A stretch of DNA of 64,000 bases from positions 26,356-90,355 of the forward strand of contig JBBRCE010000018.1 in the NCBI GenBank assembly GCA_038205115.1, in the 5' to 3' direction. Below, in pieces: positions 33,754-43,348 of the stretch. This DNA comes from JBBRCE01 sp038205115. Its GTDB lineage: Bacteria; Planctomycetota; Planctomycetia; Pirellulales; JBBRCE01. Under the pieces are notes generated by a model. It searched no databases, was not told the DNA's origin, and saw nothing but the letters and a program-made list of their open reading frames with translations. The position numbers and the translations under genes were made by a program. Numbering within the stretch: the stretch's first letter is position 1; each line of letters opens with the position of its first letter.

Positions 33754-34629
33754 TTGAGCAAGCCTAACATTCTGATCCAACTCGATACCGACGCCCATCC
33801 GAGCGTGTTTGACGCCGTGGTGGCCGTCGACTCTGGCGTGACGCATCTGTTGCAATATCGCGACGTCAAACCAGAAAACGTACGTGAGTTGGTTTATGGG
33901 GCGATCTTCACGCGCGGCGTTGACGATCTCAAACATACGGCCATCTTCATCGGCGGCAGCGACGTGACGGCCGGCGAGCGGCTGTTGGCCAAGGTGACGG
34001 AAACCTTCTTTGGACCGATGCGAGTTTCGGTGTTGTTGGATTCCAACGGTGCCAACACCACGGCGGCCGCGGCCGTACTGGCCGCGCGTCAACACCTTCC
34101 GCCGGCGGGTGCCACGGTGCTGGTGCTCGCAGGCACGGGGCCCGTCGGCCGACGCGTCGCTCAGTTGCTGGTCGGTGAAAACGCGGTGGTCCGGCTGGCC
34201 TCGCGCGCGATGTCCAAAGCGGAAGAGGTTTGTACGCAAATCGGTGGCAACAACGGCCGCGCGTACATTACGCCCTATTCGACGGGCAGTCGCGACGAAC
34301 TGATTGCCGCGCTGCAGGGCGTGCAATGCGTGATTTCGGCTGGCGCGCCAGGCGTGCTGATGCTGCCTGAGGATGTCCGGCGGGGATGCTCCGGTTTGCA
34401 GGTCGCCATCGACCTCAACGCGGTGCCAGCGTTGGGCATTGCCGGCATTGCGGCCACAGATAAGGCCAAAACGCGCGATGGCATGGTTTGCTATGGCGCG
34501 CTGGGCGTCGGCGGAACCAAGATGAAAATTCATCGGGCGGCAATCGCCCAATTATTCACTTCTAACGGCCTGACGCTCGATGCGCCGCAGATTTTGGAAA
34601 TTGGCAAGCGATTGGAAGCCTCGGCCTGA
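33754..34629 (+). CDS. mtdB: NAD(P)-dependent methylene-tetrahydromethanopterin dehydrogenase
   Basis: A 291-residue enzyme. It oxidises methylene-H4MPT to methenyl-H4MPT, the second step of H4MPT-linked formaldehyde oxidation. The N-terminal part (KPNILIQLDTDAHPSVFDAV, LLQYRDVKPENV) matches MtdA/MtdB, and the Rossmann motif TVLVLAGTGPVGRRVAQLL binds NAD(P). No in-frame ATG fits; I use TTG at 33754, which has GGGAG about 9 bases upstream and gives the expected length near 297. It sits between a hypothetical gene and two small membrane genes. mfnB is about 11 kb away, so the pathway genes are not clustered here. Confidence 0.9.
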   Translation: MSKPNILIQLDTDAHPSVFDAVVAVDSGVTHLLQYRDVKPENVRELVYGAIFTRGVDDLKHTAIFIGGSDVTAGERLLAKVTETFFGPMRVSVLLDSNGANTTAAAAVLAARQHLPPAGATVLVLAGTGPVGRRVAQLLVGENAVVRLASRAMSKAEEVCTQIGGNNGRAYITPYSTGSRDELIAALQGVQCVISAGAPGVLMLPEDVRRGCSGLQVAIDLNAVPALGIAGIAATDKAKTRDGMVCYGALGVGGTKMKIHRAAIAQLFTSNGLTLDAPQILEIGKRLEASA

Positions 34630-34667
34630 GATTTCTCTCGTCAGCCGAAATTGGGTATACTCAGGGC

Positions 34668-35126
34668 ATGCCCATTTCTATTGCTGCCGGCCTGATCCTT
34701 GCGGTGTTGTTGAGCGGCCTCGGCACGTACTGGTTCATTCGCGTCTATCGCCCTGGCATTACGGATTCGCCCTGGTATTGGGGATTGATGTTTTGTGGCG
34801 CGGGCCTGATTGGTTTGCTGGGCACGGGTCCGCGGTATGCACTCCGCGAGGCCGGCCTGGAGCGTCAACTGGAAGCCCGCACCGAAATTCACCGCCGCCG
34901 CGCCGATCCAGAATATCGCGCGGCCGTATCCGAAGCGGAAGCCGCCGCGGCAGCGCAACCCGCGGAATCGCCGGCAACGACTCAACCAGCAACCGCACCG
35001 CAGGTCAAACTGTTGAAGACGTTAGGGCCGCTGATCGCTTTGGCTTCGGTTGGCGCGCTCGTTTCCGCCATCATGTTGCGACGTGAGCAGGCCCAGTTAG
35101 CTGCAACGACCATGCCTCGAAAGTAA
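34668..35126 (+). CDS. Hypothetical membrane protein
   Basis: A 152-residue protein. Helix 1 (ISIAAGLILAVLLSGLGTYW) and helix 2 (SPWYWGLMFCGAGLIGLLGT) are at the N-terminus, followed by a charged coiled stretch rich in Glu and Arg (LERQLEARTEIHRRRADPEY), an Ala/Pro-rich linker and a third helix near the C-terminus (LIALASVGALVSAIML). No family recognised. It follows mtdB by 38 bases and precedes the next small gene by 6, so the three likely form one transcription unit. Confidence 0.7.
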   Translation: MPISIAAGLILAVLLSGLGTYWFIRVYRPGITDSPWYWGLMFCGAGLIGLLGTGPRYALREAGLERQLEARTEIHRRRADPEYRAAVSEAEAAAAAQPAESPATTQPATAPQVKLLKTLGPLIALASVGALVSAIMLRREQAQLAATTMPRK

Positions 35127-35132
35127 TTTTTC

Positions 35133-35681
35133 ATGACCGATCTGATCGATCATCCGTGGCCGCCAATTCTGATTGCTTTGTTGGTGACGGGCGTGCTTGG
35201 CGCGGTGTTCGTACAGACTCGCAAGTCGTCTTGGTTGCTGGCGGCGTTGGCTGCGCTGGCAATCACCGTGGCCATTGTGTGTATCGCCTGGTTTGTGCCC
35301 ACCGATCGCAAAATCATCACGGCCCAGATGGATCGCGCGGCGCGTGCGCTGGAAGCTGGGGATCTCGCCACGCTGAACTCGCTGATTTCTCCCAACGGCA
35401 TCGTGCTACGGGGACTCGTTCAGCAAGTGCTGCCGAGGGCAAAAATCACAACGGCGCATATTGGCGACTTGGAAATTACCTTTCACAAGGCGACCAGTCC
35501 GCCCGAAGCGATTGCCAAATTTGTTGGCCGCGTAGAAGGCTCGTTCGCCGGCATTCAAGGCACGGAAATTCGCCCCATCGAATTGACGCTGCGCAAAGAA
35601 GGCGAAAAATGGCTGTTTTACTCGGTCGAACTCAAGGATTACCGCGAACTGCTCGGCGCGCCGCTGCCCGGCAAGCCGTGA
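35133..35681 (+). CDS. Hypothetical membrane-anchored protein
   Basis: A 182-residue protein. Two N-terminal helices (PPILIALLVTGVLGAVFV and LLAALAALAITVAIVCIAWF) are followed by a soluble domain of about 115 residues (MDRAARALEAGDLATLNSLI, EITFHKATSPPEAIAKFVGR), with the look of an NTF2-like fold. I do not recognise it further. It starts 6 bases after the previous gene and ends 32 bases before the alpha/beta hydrolase. Confidence 0.7.
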   Translation: MTDLIDHPWPPILIALLVTGVLGAVFVQTRKSSWLLAALAALAITVAIVCIAWFVPTDRKIITAQMDRAARALEAGDLATLNSLISPNGIVLRGLVQQVLPRAKITTAHIGDLEITFHKATSPPEAIAKFVGRVEGSFAGIQGTEIRPIELTLRKEGEKWLFYSVELKDYRELLGAPLPGKP

Positions 35682-35713
35682 TTCGCAAAACCAGGAAGGT
35701 CAGGGTCCATCCG

Positions 35714-36781
35714 ATGAACGACTGTCTTGTCACGGCTTTGATTGTGATCTGCTTGACGGGCGCGGTGGCCAATGGGCAATCGCCTGGCACGCCGCCAACG
35801 CCTGCGGTTGTCGCTTTTGCGGCCGCAAAAACGGCCAGCGCAGCGCCGGTCGTCGAAGTCCGCCGCGGCGAAGTGACGGTCGAAGCGTCGGCCGATTCGC
35901 AGAAAGACACGCCTGAGCAATTCCGTTTGCAGGCGGGCAAATTCGCATTCGAACAAGAGGCGGTGGACGATCTGGCCACAAAATTCACGCAATGGAAAGT
36001 GCGTTTTCCATCGCAGTTGAAAACAGCGAGCGAAAATAATAACACCGTGCATTGCGAATATTTTTGCCCAATCACGCCGGGCAAACATCCGGCCTGCGTG
36101 GTGCTCCACATCTTGGGCGGCGACTTCGAACTTTCGCGCTTGTTTGCCCGCTCGCTGGCCGATCGCGGCGTGGCTTCGCTGTTTGTGATTATGCCTTACT
36201 ACGGTCCGCGCCGCGATGAGAAATTGCCCAGCCGGATGATCTCGCCCGATCCGCAAGAAACGGTGGCCGGCATGACGCAGGCCGTGCTCGACATCCGCCG
36301 CGCGGCCGCCTGGTTGGCATCGCGCCCGGAAATTGACGAGCAGCGCCTGGGCATCATGGGCATCAGCCTAGGCGGAATTACCGCTGGGCTGGTTGCTTCG
36401 CACGAGCCACGTTTTCAGAAAGTTTGCATGCTGCTGGCGGGCGGCGATATTGGGCAGATTGCTTGGAGCCATCCCAAGATGAAAGATATTCGCCGCAAAT
36501 GGGAAGCCGCTGGCGGCACGCAGCAATCGATGGTGGCCGCCATCAAACCCGTGGACCCGATCACTTATGCCGCCAAGTTGCGCGGCCGCGAGATCTTGAT
36601 GCTCAACGCCTTGCAGGATGAAATTATCCCCAAGGCGTGTACGCTTTCGCTTTGGAAGGCGCTCGGCGAGCCGCCAATCGTCTGGTACAACACAGGGCAT
36701 ATTTCCGCAGGCTGGCGTATCTTTGACGCGCTGGACCGCGTGGACAAGTTTTTTGCGCCAGCGATTGGCAATGCGCCGTAA
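35714..36781 (+). CDS. Exported alpha/beta hydrolase
   Basis: A 355-residue hydrolase. The signal peptide is in LVTALIVICLTGAVANGQ. The alpha/beta-hydrolase motifs are visible: a strand-loop (ACVVLHILGGDFELSRLFAR), the nucleophile Ser in LGIMGISLGGITAGLV, the acid Asp in NALQDEIIPKACTLS and the His in NTGHISAGW. The C-terminal region is normal. It probably acts on an ester in the periplasm; the substrate is unknown. The frame is open from 35156, but the ATG at 35714 gives the signal peptide and does not overlap the previous gene. Confidence 0.82.
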   Translation: MNDCLVTALIVICLTGAVANGQSPGTPPTPAVVAFAAAKTASAAPVVEVRRGEVTVEASADSQKDTPEQFRLQAGKFAFEQEAVDDLATKFTQWKVRFPSQLKTASENNNTVHCEYFCPITPGKHPACVVLHILGGDFELSRLFARSLADRGVASLFVIMPYYGPRRDEKLPSRMISPDPQETVAGMTQAVLDIRRAAAWLASRPEIDEQRLGIMGISLGGITAGLVASHEPRFQKVCMLLAGGDIGQIAWSHPKMKDIRRKWEAAGGTQQSMVAAIKPVDPITYAAKLRGREILMLNALQDEIIPKACTLSLWKALGEPPIVWYNTGHISAGWRIFDALDRVDKFFAPAIGNAP

Positions 36782-36838
36782 GTGGCGGTCAATCGCTCTC
36801 CATTGCTGCGAGTTATATCTGCGTTGAACACCAGCGAA

Positions 36839-38311
36839 ATGTCTCTGCCGCCTGCGGCTGCCAACAACCAGCGTCCCCAGCGTGTGGCCGTCATTGGCGG
36901 CGGCATCTCCGGGCTGGCGGCCGCGCACCGCGTGCGAGAACTTTCGCCGGAGTGCGAAGTGCAATTGTTCGAAGCGTCCGACCGATTGGGCGGCGTGCTA
37001 CAAACGGAATCGCGCGATGGCTTTTTGATCGAGCGCAGCGCCGACTGCTTCATCACCAATCAGTCGACCGCAACCGACTTCTGCCGACGAATCGGCTTTT
37101 CGGACGAGCTGATTCCCACGAACCCCGGCCGCCAAGCGTACGTTGTTTGTCGCGGAAAATTGCAGCCGGTGCCGGATGGATTTGTACTGCTTACGCCGCG
37201 GAAGTTGTGGCCGATCATGTGTTCGCCCATTCTCAGTTGGCAGGCCAAATTACGCCTGTGTTGGGAACGATTCATTCCGCCGCGGCCAAATCAAGGCGAC
37301 GAAAGCCTAGCGTCGTTCGCGCGACGGCGGTTAGGCGTGGAAGCGTTCGAGCGGTTAGTGCAGCCGCTGATTTCCGGCATCTATACGGCCGATCCCGAGA
37401 AACTCAGTCTGCAAGCCACGATGCCGCGGTTTTTGGAAATGGAACGCCAATGGGGCAGTTTGCAGGCTGCCGCGGCGCACGAGCCCAAGTCCGAAAGTCG
37501 CGAGGCCGGCGCACGTTACAGCATGTTCCTAGCGCCGCGCCGCGGGATGTCGAGCCTGATTCAAGCCGCGGCCGCAAAACTGCCGGCAGACGCGGTGCAA
37601 TTGTGTTCGCCCATCTCGCGCGTCGAGCGTACGGGCAACAACTGGCGATTACATTTTGCCGCGAAGAGCAACCAAGCAACACGGCCGGCGTACGATTGCG
37701 ATGCGCTGATCGTGGCCACGCCGGCGCCGGTCGCGGCCACGCTCGTACGCTCACTCGATGTGGATCTGGCGGACGATCTGCATTCGATCTTGCATGCCGG
37801 CACGGCGATCGTGGCTGTGGGATTTCGTCGCAACCAATTGCCATCGCGCGCATTGGGGTTTGGATTTGTGGTGCCGGCCATCGAAAAGCGCGGCATCATC
37901 GCCGGCAGTTTCTCCAGTGTCAAATTTCCGGATCGCGCGCCGCAAAGTTGTGTTCTGATTCGCGTGTTTGTGGGCGGGTCCGCGCAGCCCGAATTAGTCG
38001 ATCTGGATGACGCTGCGTTGACTCGGTTAGTTCGCGACGAACTCGCGGCGCTGATCGGTGTGCAGGGCGATCCGCTGATTCAACAAGTCATTCGCTGGCA
38101 GCAAACCATGCCGCAATATCATCTGGGCCATTGCCAGTTGGTCGATCGCATCGAGCAGCGCGCTCGCGCGTTGCCAAACTTCGCATTGGCTGGCAATGCC
38201 TATCGCGGTGTGGGCTTGCCGCATTGCATCCGCAGTGGCGAACAAGCCGCCGCCCATGTGCTGGGGCGTTCAATTATTTCGCGTGCCCCATCGTCGCCGC
38301 CCACGCGCTAG
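36839..38311 (+). CDS. hemG: Protoporphyrinogen oxidase (oxygen-dependent type)
   Basis: A 490-residue FAD enzyme of haem synthesis. The N-terminal Rossmann motif RVAVIGGGISGLAAAHRVRE binds FAD, and FEASDRLGGVLQTESRDGF is the following conserved segment. RLVQPLISGIYTADPEKLSL is the substrate-side loop typical of HemY/PPOX. The C-terminal LAGNAYRGVGLPHCIRSGEQ closes the FAD site. It oxidises protoporphyrinogen IX (or coproporphyrinogen) with oxygen. The ATG at 36839 is preferred to the upstream GTG at 36782. Its 3' end converges on the decarboxylase with 6 bases between stops. Confidence 0.92.
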   Translation: MSLPPAAANNQRPQRVAVIGGGISGLAAAHRVRELSPECEVQLFEASDRLGGVLQTESRDGFLIERSADCFITNQSTATDFCRRIGFSDELIPTNPGRQAYVVCRGKLQPVPDGFVLLTPRKLWPIMCSPILSWQAKLRLCWERFIPPRPNQGDESLASFARRRLGVEAFERLVQPLISGIYTADPEKLSLQATMPRFLEMERQWGSLQAAAAHEPKSESREAGARYSMFLAPRRGMSSLIQAAAAKLPADAVQLCSPISRVERTGNNWRLHFAAKSNQATRPAYDCDALIVATPAPVAATLVRSLDVDLADDLHSILHAGTAIVAVGFRRNQLPSRALGFGFVVPAIEKRGIIAGSFSSVKFPDRAPQSCVLIRVFVGGSAQPELVDLDDAALTRLVRDELAALIGVQGDPLIQQVIRWQQTMPQYHLGHCQLVDRIEQRARALPNFALAGNAYRGVGLPHCIRSGEQAAAHVLGRSIISRAPSSPPTR

Positions 38312-38317
38312 CTGCCG

Positions 38318-39457
38318 TCACTGGTTCAAATGCACGACCTTTGCCGGCGGAAAACCGTTGAAGTACGTGGACGACGCGTGGCTGTAAGCGCCGATATTCT
38401 GGCTGTAAACCAACTCGCCGAGTTCCAAATCCGGCAGCGATTCGCCGATGGAAATTGTATCCAGTGCGTCGCATGTCGGGCCAAAGACCGAGCAGACTTG
38501 CGTGGGGCCTTTTTTAAATGCATGAATCGGGTAATGGATGTGGTCGAAGATCACCCCGGAATAGGTGTGATAAACGCCGTCGTCAATGTAGTAACACTGC
38601 TTGCCATCGCGGACCGCTTTGCCGATGACCGTGGCAACCAGCGTTCCGGCCGGCGCGACCAAAAATCGGCCCGGCTCGGCCAAAATTTCCATGTCTTTGG
38701 GAAATAGCCGATTGATGTCGGCGTTGATGGCTTTGGCCAACTGCGAAAACGGTTTGACGTGCTTGTCGTAAGCGGTCGGAAAGCCGCCGCCGATGTCCAG
38801 AATCTTGACTTCCGGGTGGCCGCGCTCGTGGGCTTCTTTAAAGATGCCGGCAGCCAGATTCAAAGCCTGGGTGTAATTGGTAAAGTTCGTGCATTGGCTG
38901 CCGACATGAAAACTCAAGCCTTCGACCGTCAATCCGGCCTGAAACGCGGCTTCGATCAGATCGACCGACTCGCCAGAGGCCGCGCCAAATTTGCTGGAAA
39001 GTTCCACCACCGCGCCGGTGTTGGGCACGCGCAATCGCAGGATTAAACCGGCGCGGGGCGAATGCTTTTTGATTTTGCCGATCTCGGCCAGGTTGTCGTA
39101 GGTCATCAGCGGCTTGTACGGATCGAGTTCCGCCAGCGTTTGATTGTCTTTGATCGGATTGGCGTAGATGATTTTGTCCCAGATGAAATCCTGTCGCGCC
39201 TTGGCCGGCAGCGAGGCAATATTCTCATGCACCTCGCGAAATTCGGCCATCGACGCCACATCAAAGCTGGCGCCGGCGTCGTACAACGTCTTGACGATGG
39301 CCGGATCGCTATTTGCCTTGACCGCGTAATACGCCTGCACGCGGGGCAAATGTTTTTTGAACGCGGCATACTGTTTGCGCAACTCGTCATGATCCACCAC
39401 AAACAGCGGCGTGCCATGTTCCTTGGCCAGCTTTTGTAGCGTCTTGGGAGCAACCAT
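38318..39457 (-). CDS. PLP-dependent ornithine/lysine/diaminopimelate-type decarboxylase
   Basis: A 379-residue alanine-racemase-fold decarboxylase (group IV). The PLP lysine is Lys47 in YYAVKANSDPAIV; SFHVGSQCTN, DIGGGFPTAY and AEPGRFLVAPAGT are the following conserved loops; the catalytic Cys at the dimer interface is in VFGPTCDALDTI. This is the bacterial/eukaryotic ornithine decarboxylase type rather than a diaminopimelate enzyme; ornithine versus lysine specificity cannot be told by eye. The ATG overlaps the homospermidine synthase stop (TGATG), so the two are coupled, which favours ornithine to putrescine. Confidence 0.88.
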   Translation of the reverse strand: MVAPKTLQKLAKEHGTPLFVVDHDELRKQYAAFKKHLPRVQAYYAVKANSDPAIVKTLYDAGASFDVASMAEFREVHENIASLPAKARQDFIWDKIIYANPIKDNQTLAELDPYKPLMTYDNLAEIGKIKKHSPRAGLILRLRVPNTGAVVELSSKFGAASGESVDLIEAAFQAGLTVEGLSFHVGSQCTNFTNYTQALNLAAGIFKEAHERGHPEVKILDIGGGFPTAYDKHVKPFSQLAKAINADINRLFPKDMEILAEPGRFLVAPAGTLVATVIGKAVRDGKQCYYIDDGVYHTYSGVIFDHIHYPIHAFKKGPTQVCSVFGPTCDALDTISIGESLPDLELGELVYSQNIGAYSHASSTYFNGFPPAKVVHLNQ

Positions 39458-40914
39458 CAATCGCGATCTCCGCAAAGAAAATTCTTAAATTGCCAGGGGT
39501 CGGCCGCATCGATATCCGGCTGTTGGAAGCCATCAAACACATTGCTGTAGTTTTTGAGCGGCGTCCAATCGGCGGCAGTCGAAATGAATTTGCCGAGATA
39601 CGGTTTGGAAATCTCCAAGACGTAGTCGTGCGGCAGATCGTCCGGCAGACAAACGCCCCGTTGCGGATTTTCGATCATCCACAGCACGGCCGCCACAATC
39701 GAAATGGCTACTTGCATGGTCGTGGCATTTTGATGCGGCACCAAACGCCGTGATTCTTCAATACTCAGATCCGTGCCGCACCACCAGGAGTTGTAAGCGT
39801 GCCCCATCAATAGCGCACCTAAAATATCCGCGCCGCTGGTGATTTCGTCGCCCATGATCCGCAAGTTGGGTTGCAGTTCGTAATCGTAACCGCGCAGCTC
39901 GTTGAGCGAAGCAATGGCGGCATCGCAAGGACAGTACGCATAGTGAACCGTCGGCCGATAAACGGCCTTTTCGCCTTCCCAAACCGTGAGCTTGTCGGAG
40001 ATCGTAAACGCCTCGCCGTGGCGCACCACCATGCCACGCAACGTGTAGTTGGGCACCCAGGTGCGAACCCAGGTATTCAAGCCCATCCGTGCCAGGCAGA
40101 TTTGATTGCGGGGGCCGGTTTCGTGCTGATAGGCGTCGGCCGGCAGCGTTTTTTCGTGCGTCCCCCAGCCCATTTCGGCCGTGGTTGTGCCTTCTTCGCG
40201 AAAGCCTTCGATGCTCCAGGTATTCACGAACTCGTCCACCTGCTTGGGCACATCGCTAATTTGCGTATCGCGCTCCGAACAGTGAATCACCTTGACGCCC
40301 AGCTTCATTGCTAAATGATTGAACGCGCGGTCGGCCATGTGCTGTTTGATCTGTTCGGCCGCCTGACCGCTAGCTTTTTTATCGTCCAACATCCGCTGGC
40401 CAATTTCCAGCAACCCATGTTTCGTGAAGTGCGAAATCAAGCCTGGGTTAGCGCCATGCTCCAGCACGGCCGTTGGCCCTGACGACTTCCAACCGCCCAC
40501 CATTTGGCGAACTTGCATATGCCGATGGTACAGCGTCCGCTCCGTGGGCTTGGCGTAAAGCTGGCGATCGTACGGATCCCAAACTTCCACCGAGGTGTTG
40601 AGATATCGCACGCCAGCATCGTGGCACCACTGGACGATCTCGCAGCAGTCGATGTTCCAAGCCAGATCGATCAAAATGTCGCCCTGCGAGACATGTTTGG
40701 CCAGCACTTGGCCCAAGTTTTCAGGCGTGATTTTCTCGCGGACGAATTTCACGCCCTGGTCGGTCCACGGCTTCAAGGCGGCCGCTTTGTCCTCGAAGTC
40801 CATGACCGTAATGTTTTGCGGAGCAACCCGAACGTGCTTCAACAAGATGGGCAGCGTACATTGCGAAACCGAACCAAAACCAATCACCAAAACCCGCTTG
40901 TCGAATGCAACCAT
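39457..40914 (-). CDS. hss: Homospermidine synthase
   Basis: A 485-residue NAD-dependent enzyme of the bacterial homospermidine synthase family. The Rossmann motif RVLVIGFGSVSQCTLPILLK is at the start. The conserved GDILIDLAWNIDCCEIVQWC, VLEHGANPGLISHF and ETGPRNQICLARMG are characteristic. It makes sym-homospermidine from two putrescines, or from putrescine and spermidine. The start ATG at 40914 gives MVAFDKRVLVIGFGSV; the open frame from 40965 has an unlikely extension. It overlaps the decarboxylase by one base. Confidence 0.92.
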   Translation of the reverse strand: MVAFDKRVLVIGFGSVSQCTLPILLKHVRVAPQNITVMDFEDKAAALKPWTDQGVKFVREKITPENLGQVLAKHVSQGDILIDLAWNIDCCEIVQWCHDAGVRYLNTSVEVWDPYDRQLYAKPTERTLYHRHMQVRQMVGGWKSSGPTAVLEHGANPGLISHFTKHGLLEIGQRMLDDKKASGQAAEQIKQHMADRAFNHLAMKLGVKVIHCSERDTQISDVPKQVDEFVNTWSIEGFREEGTTTAEMGWGTHEKTLPADAYQHETGPRNQICLARMGLNTWVRTWVPNYTLRGMVVRHGEAFTISDKLTVWEGEKAVYRPTVHYAYCPCDAAIASLNELRGYDYELQPNLRIMGDEITSGADILGALLMGHAYNSWWCGTDLSIEESRRLVPHQNATTMQVAISIVAAVLWMIENPQRGVCLPDDLPHDYVLEISKPYLGKFISTAADWTPLKNYSNVFDGFQQPDIDAADPWQFKNFLCGDRD

Positions 40915-41871
40915 CCATCTTCCTCCCAGAAATAAAGCGAAAGTAGCCCCATATTTTGCGAACAATTCGTGCAGACGTCAATTGCCTGCACGCAATCTTC
41001 ACATCCGGGGCACCAAAGCGCGATGATCGCCTGGCCATCGACTCACGGGCCACCATCCGCCACGGCCACCTGAGCTTGCCGGATTTTTTTTATTTTGCGA
41101 CGCAATCATTGGACTTACGTTTGGCACTCGCGACAAAAACCGCGTAAAAACTAGCGTTTTGTTAATTGTCAGGACATTGCGAAAGGCGAGTGACACTGGG
41201 GACAACACCTGGAATTGCCTGACCAACGTGCGCAGTTCGAACGCCCGGACTGAAACCGTCGGCAGCGAACGTTGCCAGTCCGTACGCTGTCTCGCAACCG
41301 TCGCCCATGGGCGCGATTGTCCGACAAGGCCGAACGAACTGTGCGCGGCCGCGCGGTTGCCTAAACGCAACGCGGCCGCAATGAATTGCCAAAGAGCGCA
41401 GCAGACGGTCGCCAGACGAGGGCGCGTTTGTGACGGGATCGATGTTTATCGACTCGATCCCGTTGAATTTGCCGCGACATTCAGCGCGAGCACGCAGACC
41501 AACACCGTGGCCCCTCGCGCGCCGGGCAAATTCCTCGCCACCACTCCAGCAATCTTCCGCTGAATTCCCGCCGGACGCGGTTGCCCGCGTTCTGCCGGAA
41601 ACTGTACGTTAGTATACTTAGCTGGCAGGGTCTTGTCAACGGCGGAGTGTGGATGTTTTCACGCGAGTTGTGAGCATTCCCCAATTTGCGAATGCAGGCC
41701 ATGCGGGCGGGCCATGCGGGCAGGCCAGGATGCGATTGCGTTGGCCTGCAGCAACGCGCGGGCGAAACGCGAATCGTCAATAAACAGGCAGGGCTGGCCG
41801 AGCAGGTGAACCCGGTCCGCGGCAACTCTAACCGCAATTTTTCCGTCGCAAGCAACGATGCCGCGCGGCGA
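40915..41871. other. Long intergenic region, no gene seen
   Basis: About 950 bases without a recognisable gene. An AT-rich run (T8 at about 41085) lies some 170 bases upstream of the homospermidine synthase start. Short frames on both strands have no motifs. A 13-base tandem repeat lies at 41698. Confidence 0.45.
41698..41723. repeat. Two tandem 13-base units
   Basis: GCCATGCGGGCGG is followed at once by GCCATGCGGGCAG, one substitution apart, and then by the partial unit GCCAGG. It lies 150 bases past the cysK stop codon. No function is suggested; it may be simple slippage. Confidence 0.7.
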
Positions 41872-42831
41872 CTATTCCGGAAACAGCTTGGTCGAGAGGT
41901 AGCGCTCGCCAAGGTCAGGCAGGATGACGACGATCAGCTTGCCGGCGTTTTCTGGCCGCTTGGCCACTTCAATGGCTGCCCAGGCTGCGGCCCCGCAACT
42001 GATGCCGCACATGAAGCCTTCGAGCTTGGCCATGCGACGCGCGGTCTCCATGGCGTCTTCGTCCTGGACCAGCACCACATCGTCAATGATGTCGATATTC
42101 AGCACGTCGGGAATGAAGCCCGCTCCAATGCCTTGGATGGTGTGCTTGCCGGGCTTGAGCGGTTCGCCTTTGCGCTTTTGCGTAATCACCGGGCTGTTCG
42201 TCGGTTCGACGGCAACCATCTTGATGCTGGGCTTTTTCTTCTTGAGCACTTCGCCAACGCCAGTAATTGTGCCGCCGGTACCAACGCCCGAAACGACGAT
42301 ATCCACCTTGCCGTCGGTATCTCGCCAGATTTCTTCCGCGGTAGTCTGGCGATGGGCTTCCGGATTGGCCGGATTTTTGAACTGCTGGGCGACAAAGTAG
42401 TTTTTATTCTGGGCAGCCAGCGAATCGGCATGCCGCACCGCGCCAGGCATGCCTTCGGCGGCCGGCGTGAGAATCAGTTCCGCACCCAAGGCTTTGAGCA
42501 ACCGGCGGCGTTCCAGGCTCATGCTTTCTGGCATGGTCACAACAAGTTTGTACCCGCGTGCCGCGCAAACGTAGGCCAAACCGATGCCGGTGTTACCGCT
42601 GGTGGCCTCGATCACCACCGTGTCTTTGTTGATTTTTCCGTCGCGTTCGGCGGCATCGATCATTGCCGCGGCGATCCGATCCTTTACGCTCCACAGCGGA
42701 TTCATGTTTTCCAGCTTGCCAACCACCGTGGCCACGCAGCCTTCGGTCACGCGGCGCAGCCTGACCAGCGGCGTGTTGCCGATGCACTGAGTGATATTTT
42801 CACGAATTCCGGAAGCGGTGGCTGTCGACAT
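41872..42831 (-). CDS. cysK: Cysteine synthase A
   Basis: A 319-residue PLP enzyme that makes cysteine from O-acetylserine and sulfide. The PLP lysine is Lys50 in NPLWSVKDRIAAAMI; the substrate loop is TSGNTGIGLAYV; the phosphate-binding loop is VSGVGTGGTITGVGE; GISCGAAAWAA is near the C-terminus. The length (about 320) fits. The ATG at 42831 gives the normal N-terminus (IRENITQCIGNTPLVRLRRV); the frame extends 95 codons upstream but with no family similarity. Confidence 0.95.
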   Translation of the reverse strand: MSTATASGIRENITQCIGNTPLVRLRRVTEGCVATVVGKLENMNPLWSVKDRIAAAMIDAAERDGKINKDTVVIEATSGNTGIGLAYVCAARGYKLVVTMPESMSLERRRLLKALGAELILTPAAEGMPGAVRHADSLAAQNKNYFVAQQFKNPANPEAHRQTTAEEIWRDTDGKVDIVVSGVGTGGTITGVGEVLKKKKPSIKMVAVEPTNSPVITQKRKGEPLKPGKHTIQGIGAGFIPDVLNIDIIDDVVLVQDEDAMETARRMAKLEGFMCGISCGAAAWAAIEVAKRPENAGKLIVVILPDLGERYLSTKLFPE

Positions 42832-43348
42832 GATGATTGCCTTTGCTGAATGTTGGGTGTCGACGCGGATTATAACAAACCGCCCGGCGCTGCGAAATTG
42901 GAATTCGCGCCAGCATTTTGCCGGCAGCTTGGCATCCCGGCGAGACCAGCGCGGCATACGTTCGGCATATCGGCCGAACATTTGCGCAGCCCAGATGTCG
43001 TAGCTCACGAGGCAGAACAATGCTTTCATCCTCGTACTATCAACGAGGACCGCTACGCCGCTGGATGTGAAACGGCGAACCGGGTCGCTGAAAGCGACTT
43101 GGCAAGTTCGTTGCAAGAAATTCGAAATTTAACGGCCTCTGAACGAACCATCCGGCAAGCGCGAGCCCGCTTTACCATGCTCAATCGTGAAAGGCTGTTG
43201 CCTGCTTGCGATCGACATTTATTCGCGGAGTTACAAGCTCTTGCGATGGATCGGTGAGGCAATGAAAACCGGACGTTTATCCGTCGAGTACGCGGAAAAA
43301 CACTCCGATTCACCCGACGCGACAATCGCGTGAATTACGAATAACTTT
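42832..43348. other. Intergenic region upstream of cysK, no clear gene
   Basis: About 520 bases. A 135-codon plus-strand frame (42850-43257) has no recognised motif. The region separates cysK from the Cys-rich small protein and should carry the cysK promoter. Confidence 0.4.

Noticed and set aside
36952..38010. 352-codon frame in another phase of hemG
   Set aside because: Arg-rich product inside a well-conserved gene.
41075..41100. T-rich run as a terminator
   Set aside because: No gene ends into it on the plus strand and no stable stem precedes it; more likely an AT-rich promoter region.
41686..42849. 387-codon plus-strand frame over cysK
   Set aside because: Antisense to cysK; His/Gly-rich, no motif.
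42850..43257. 135-codon plus-strand frame upstream of cysK
   Set aside because: Lies in the cysK promoter region, no motif and no ribosome binding site worth noting.
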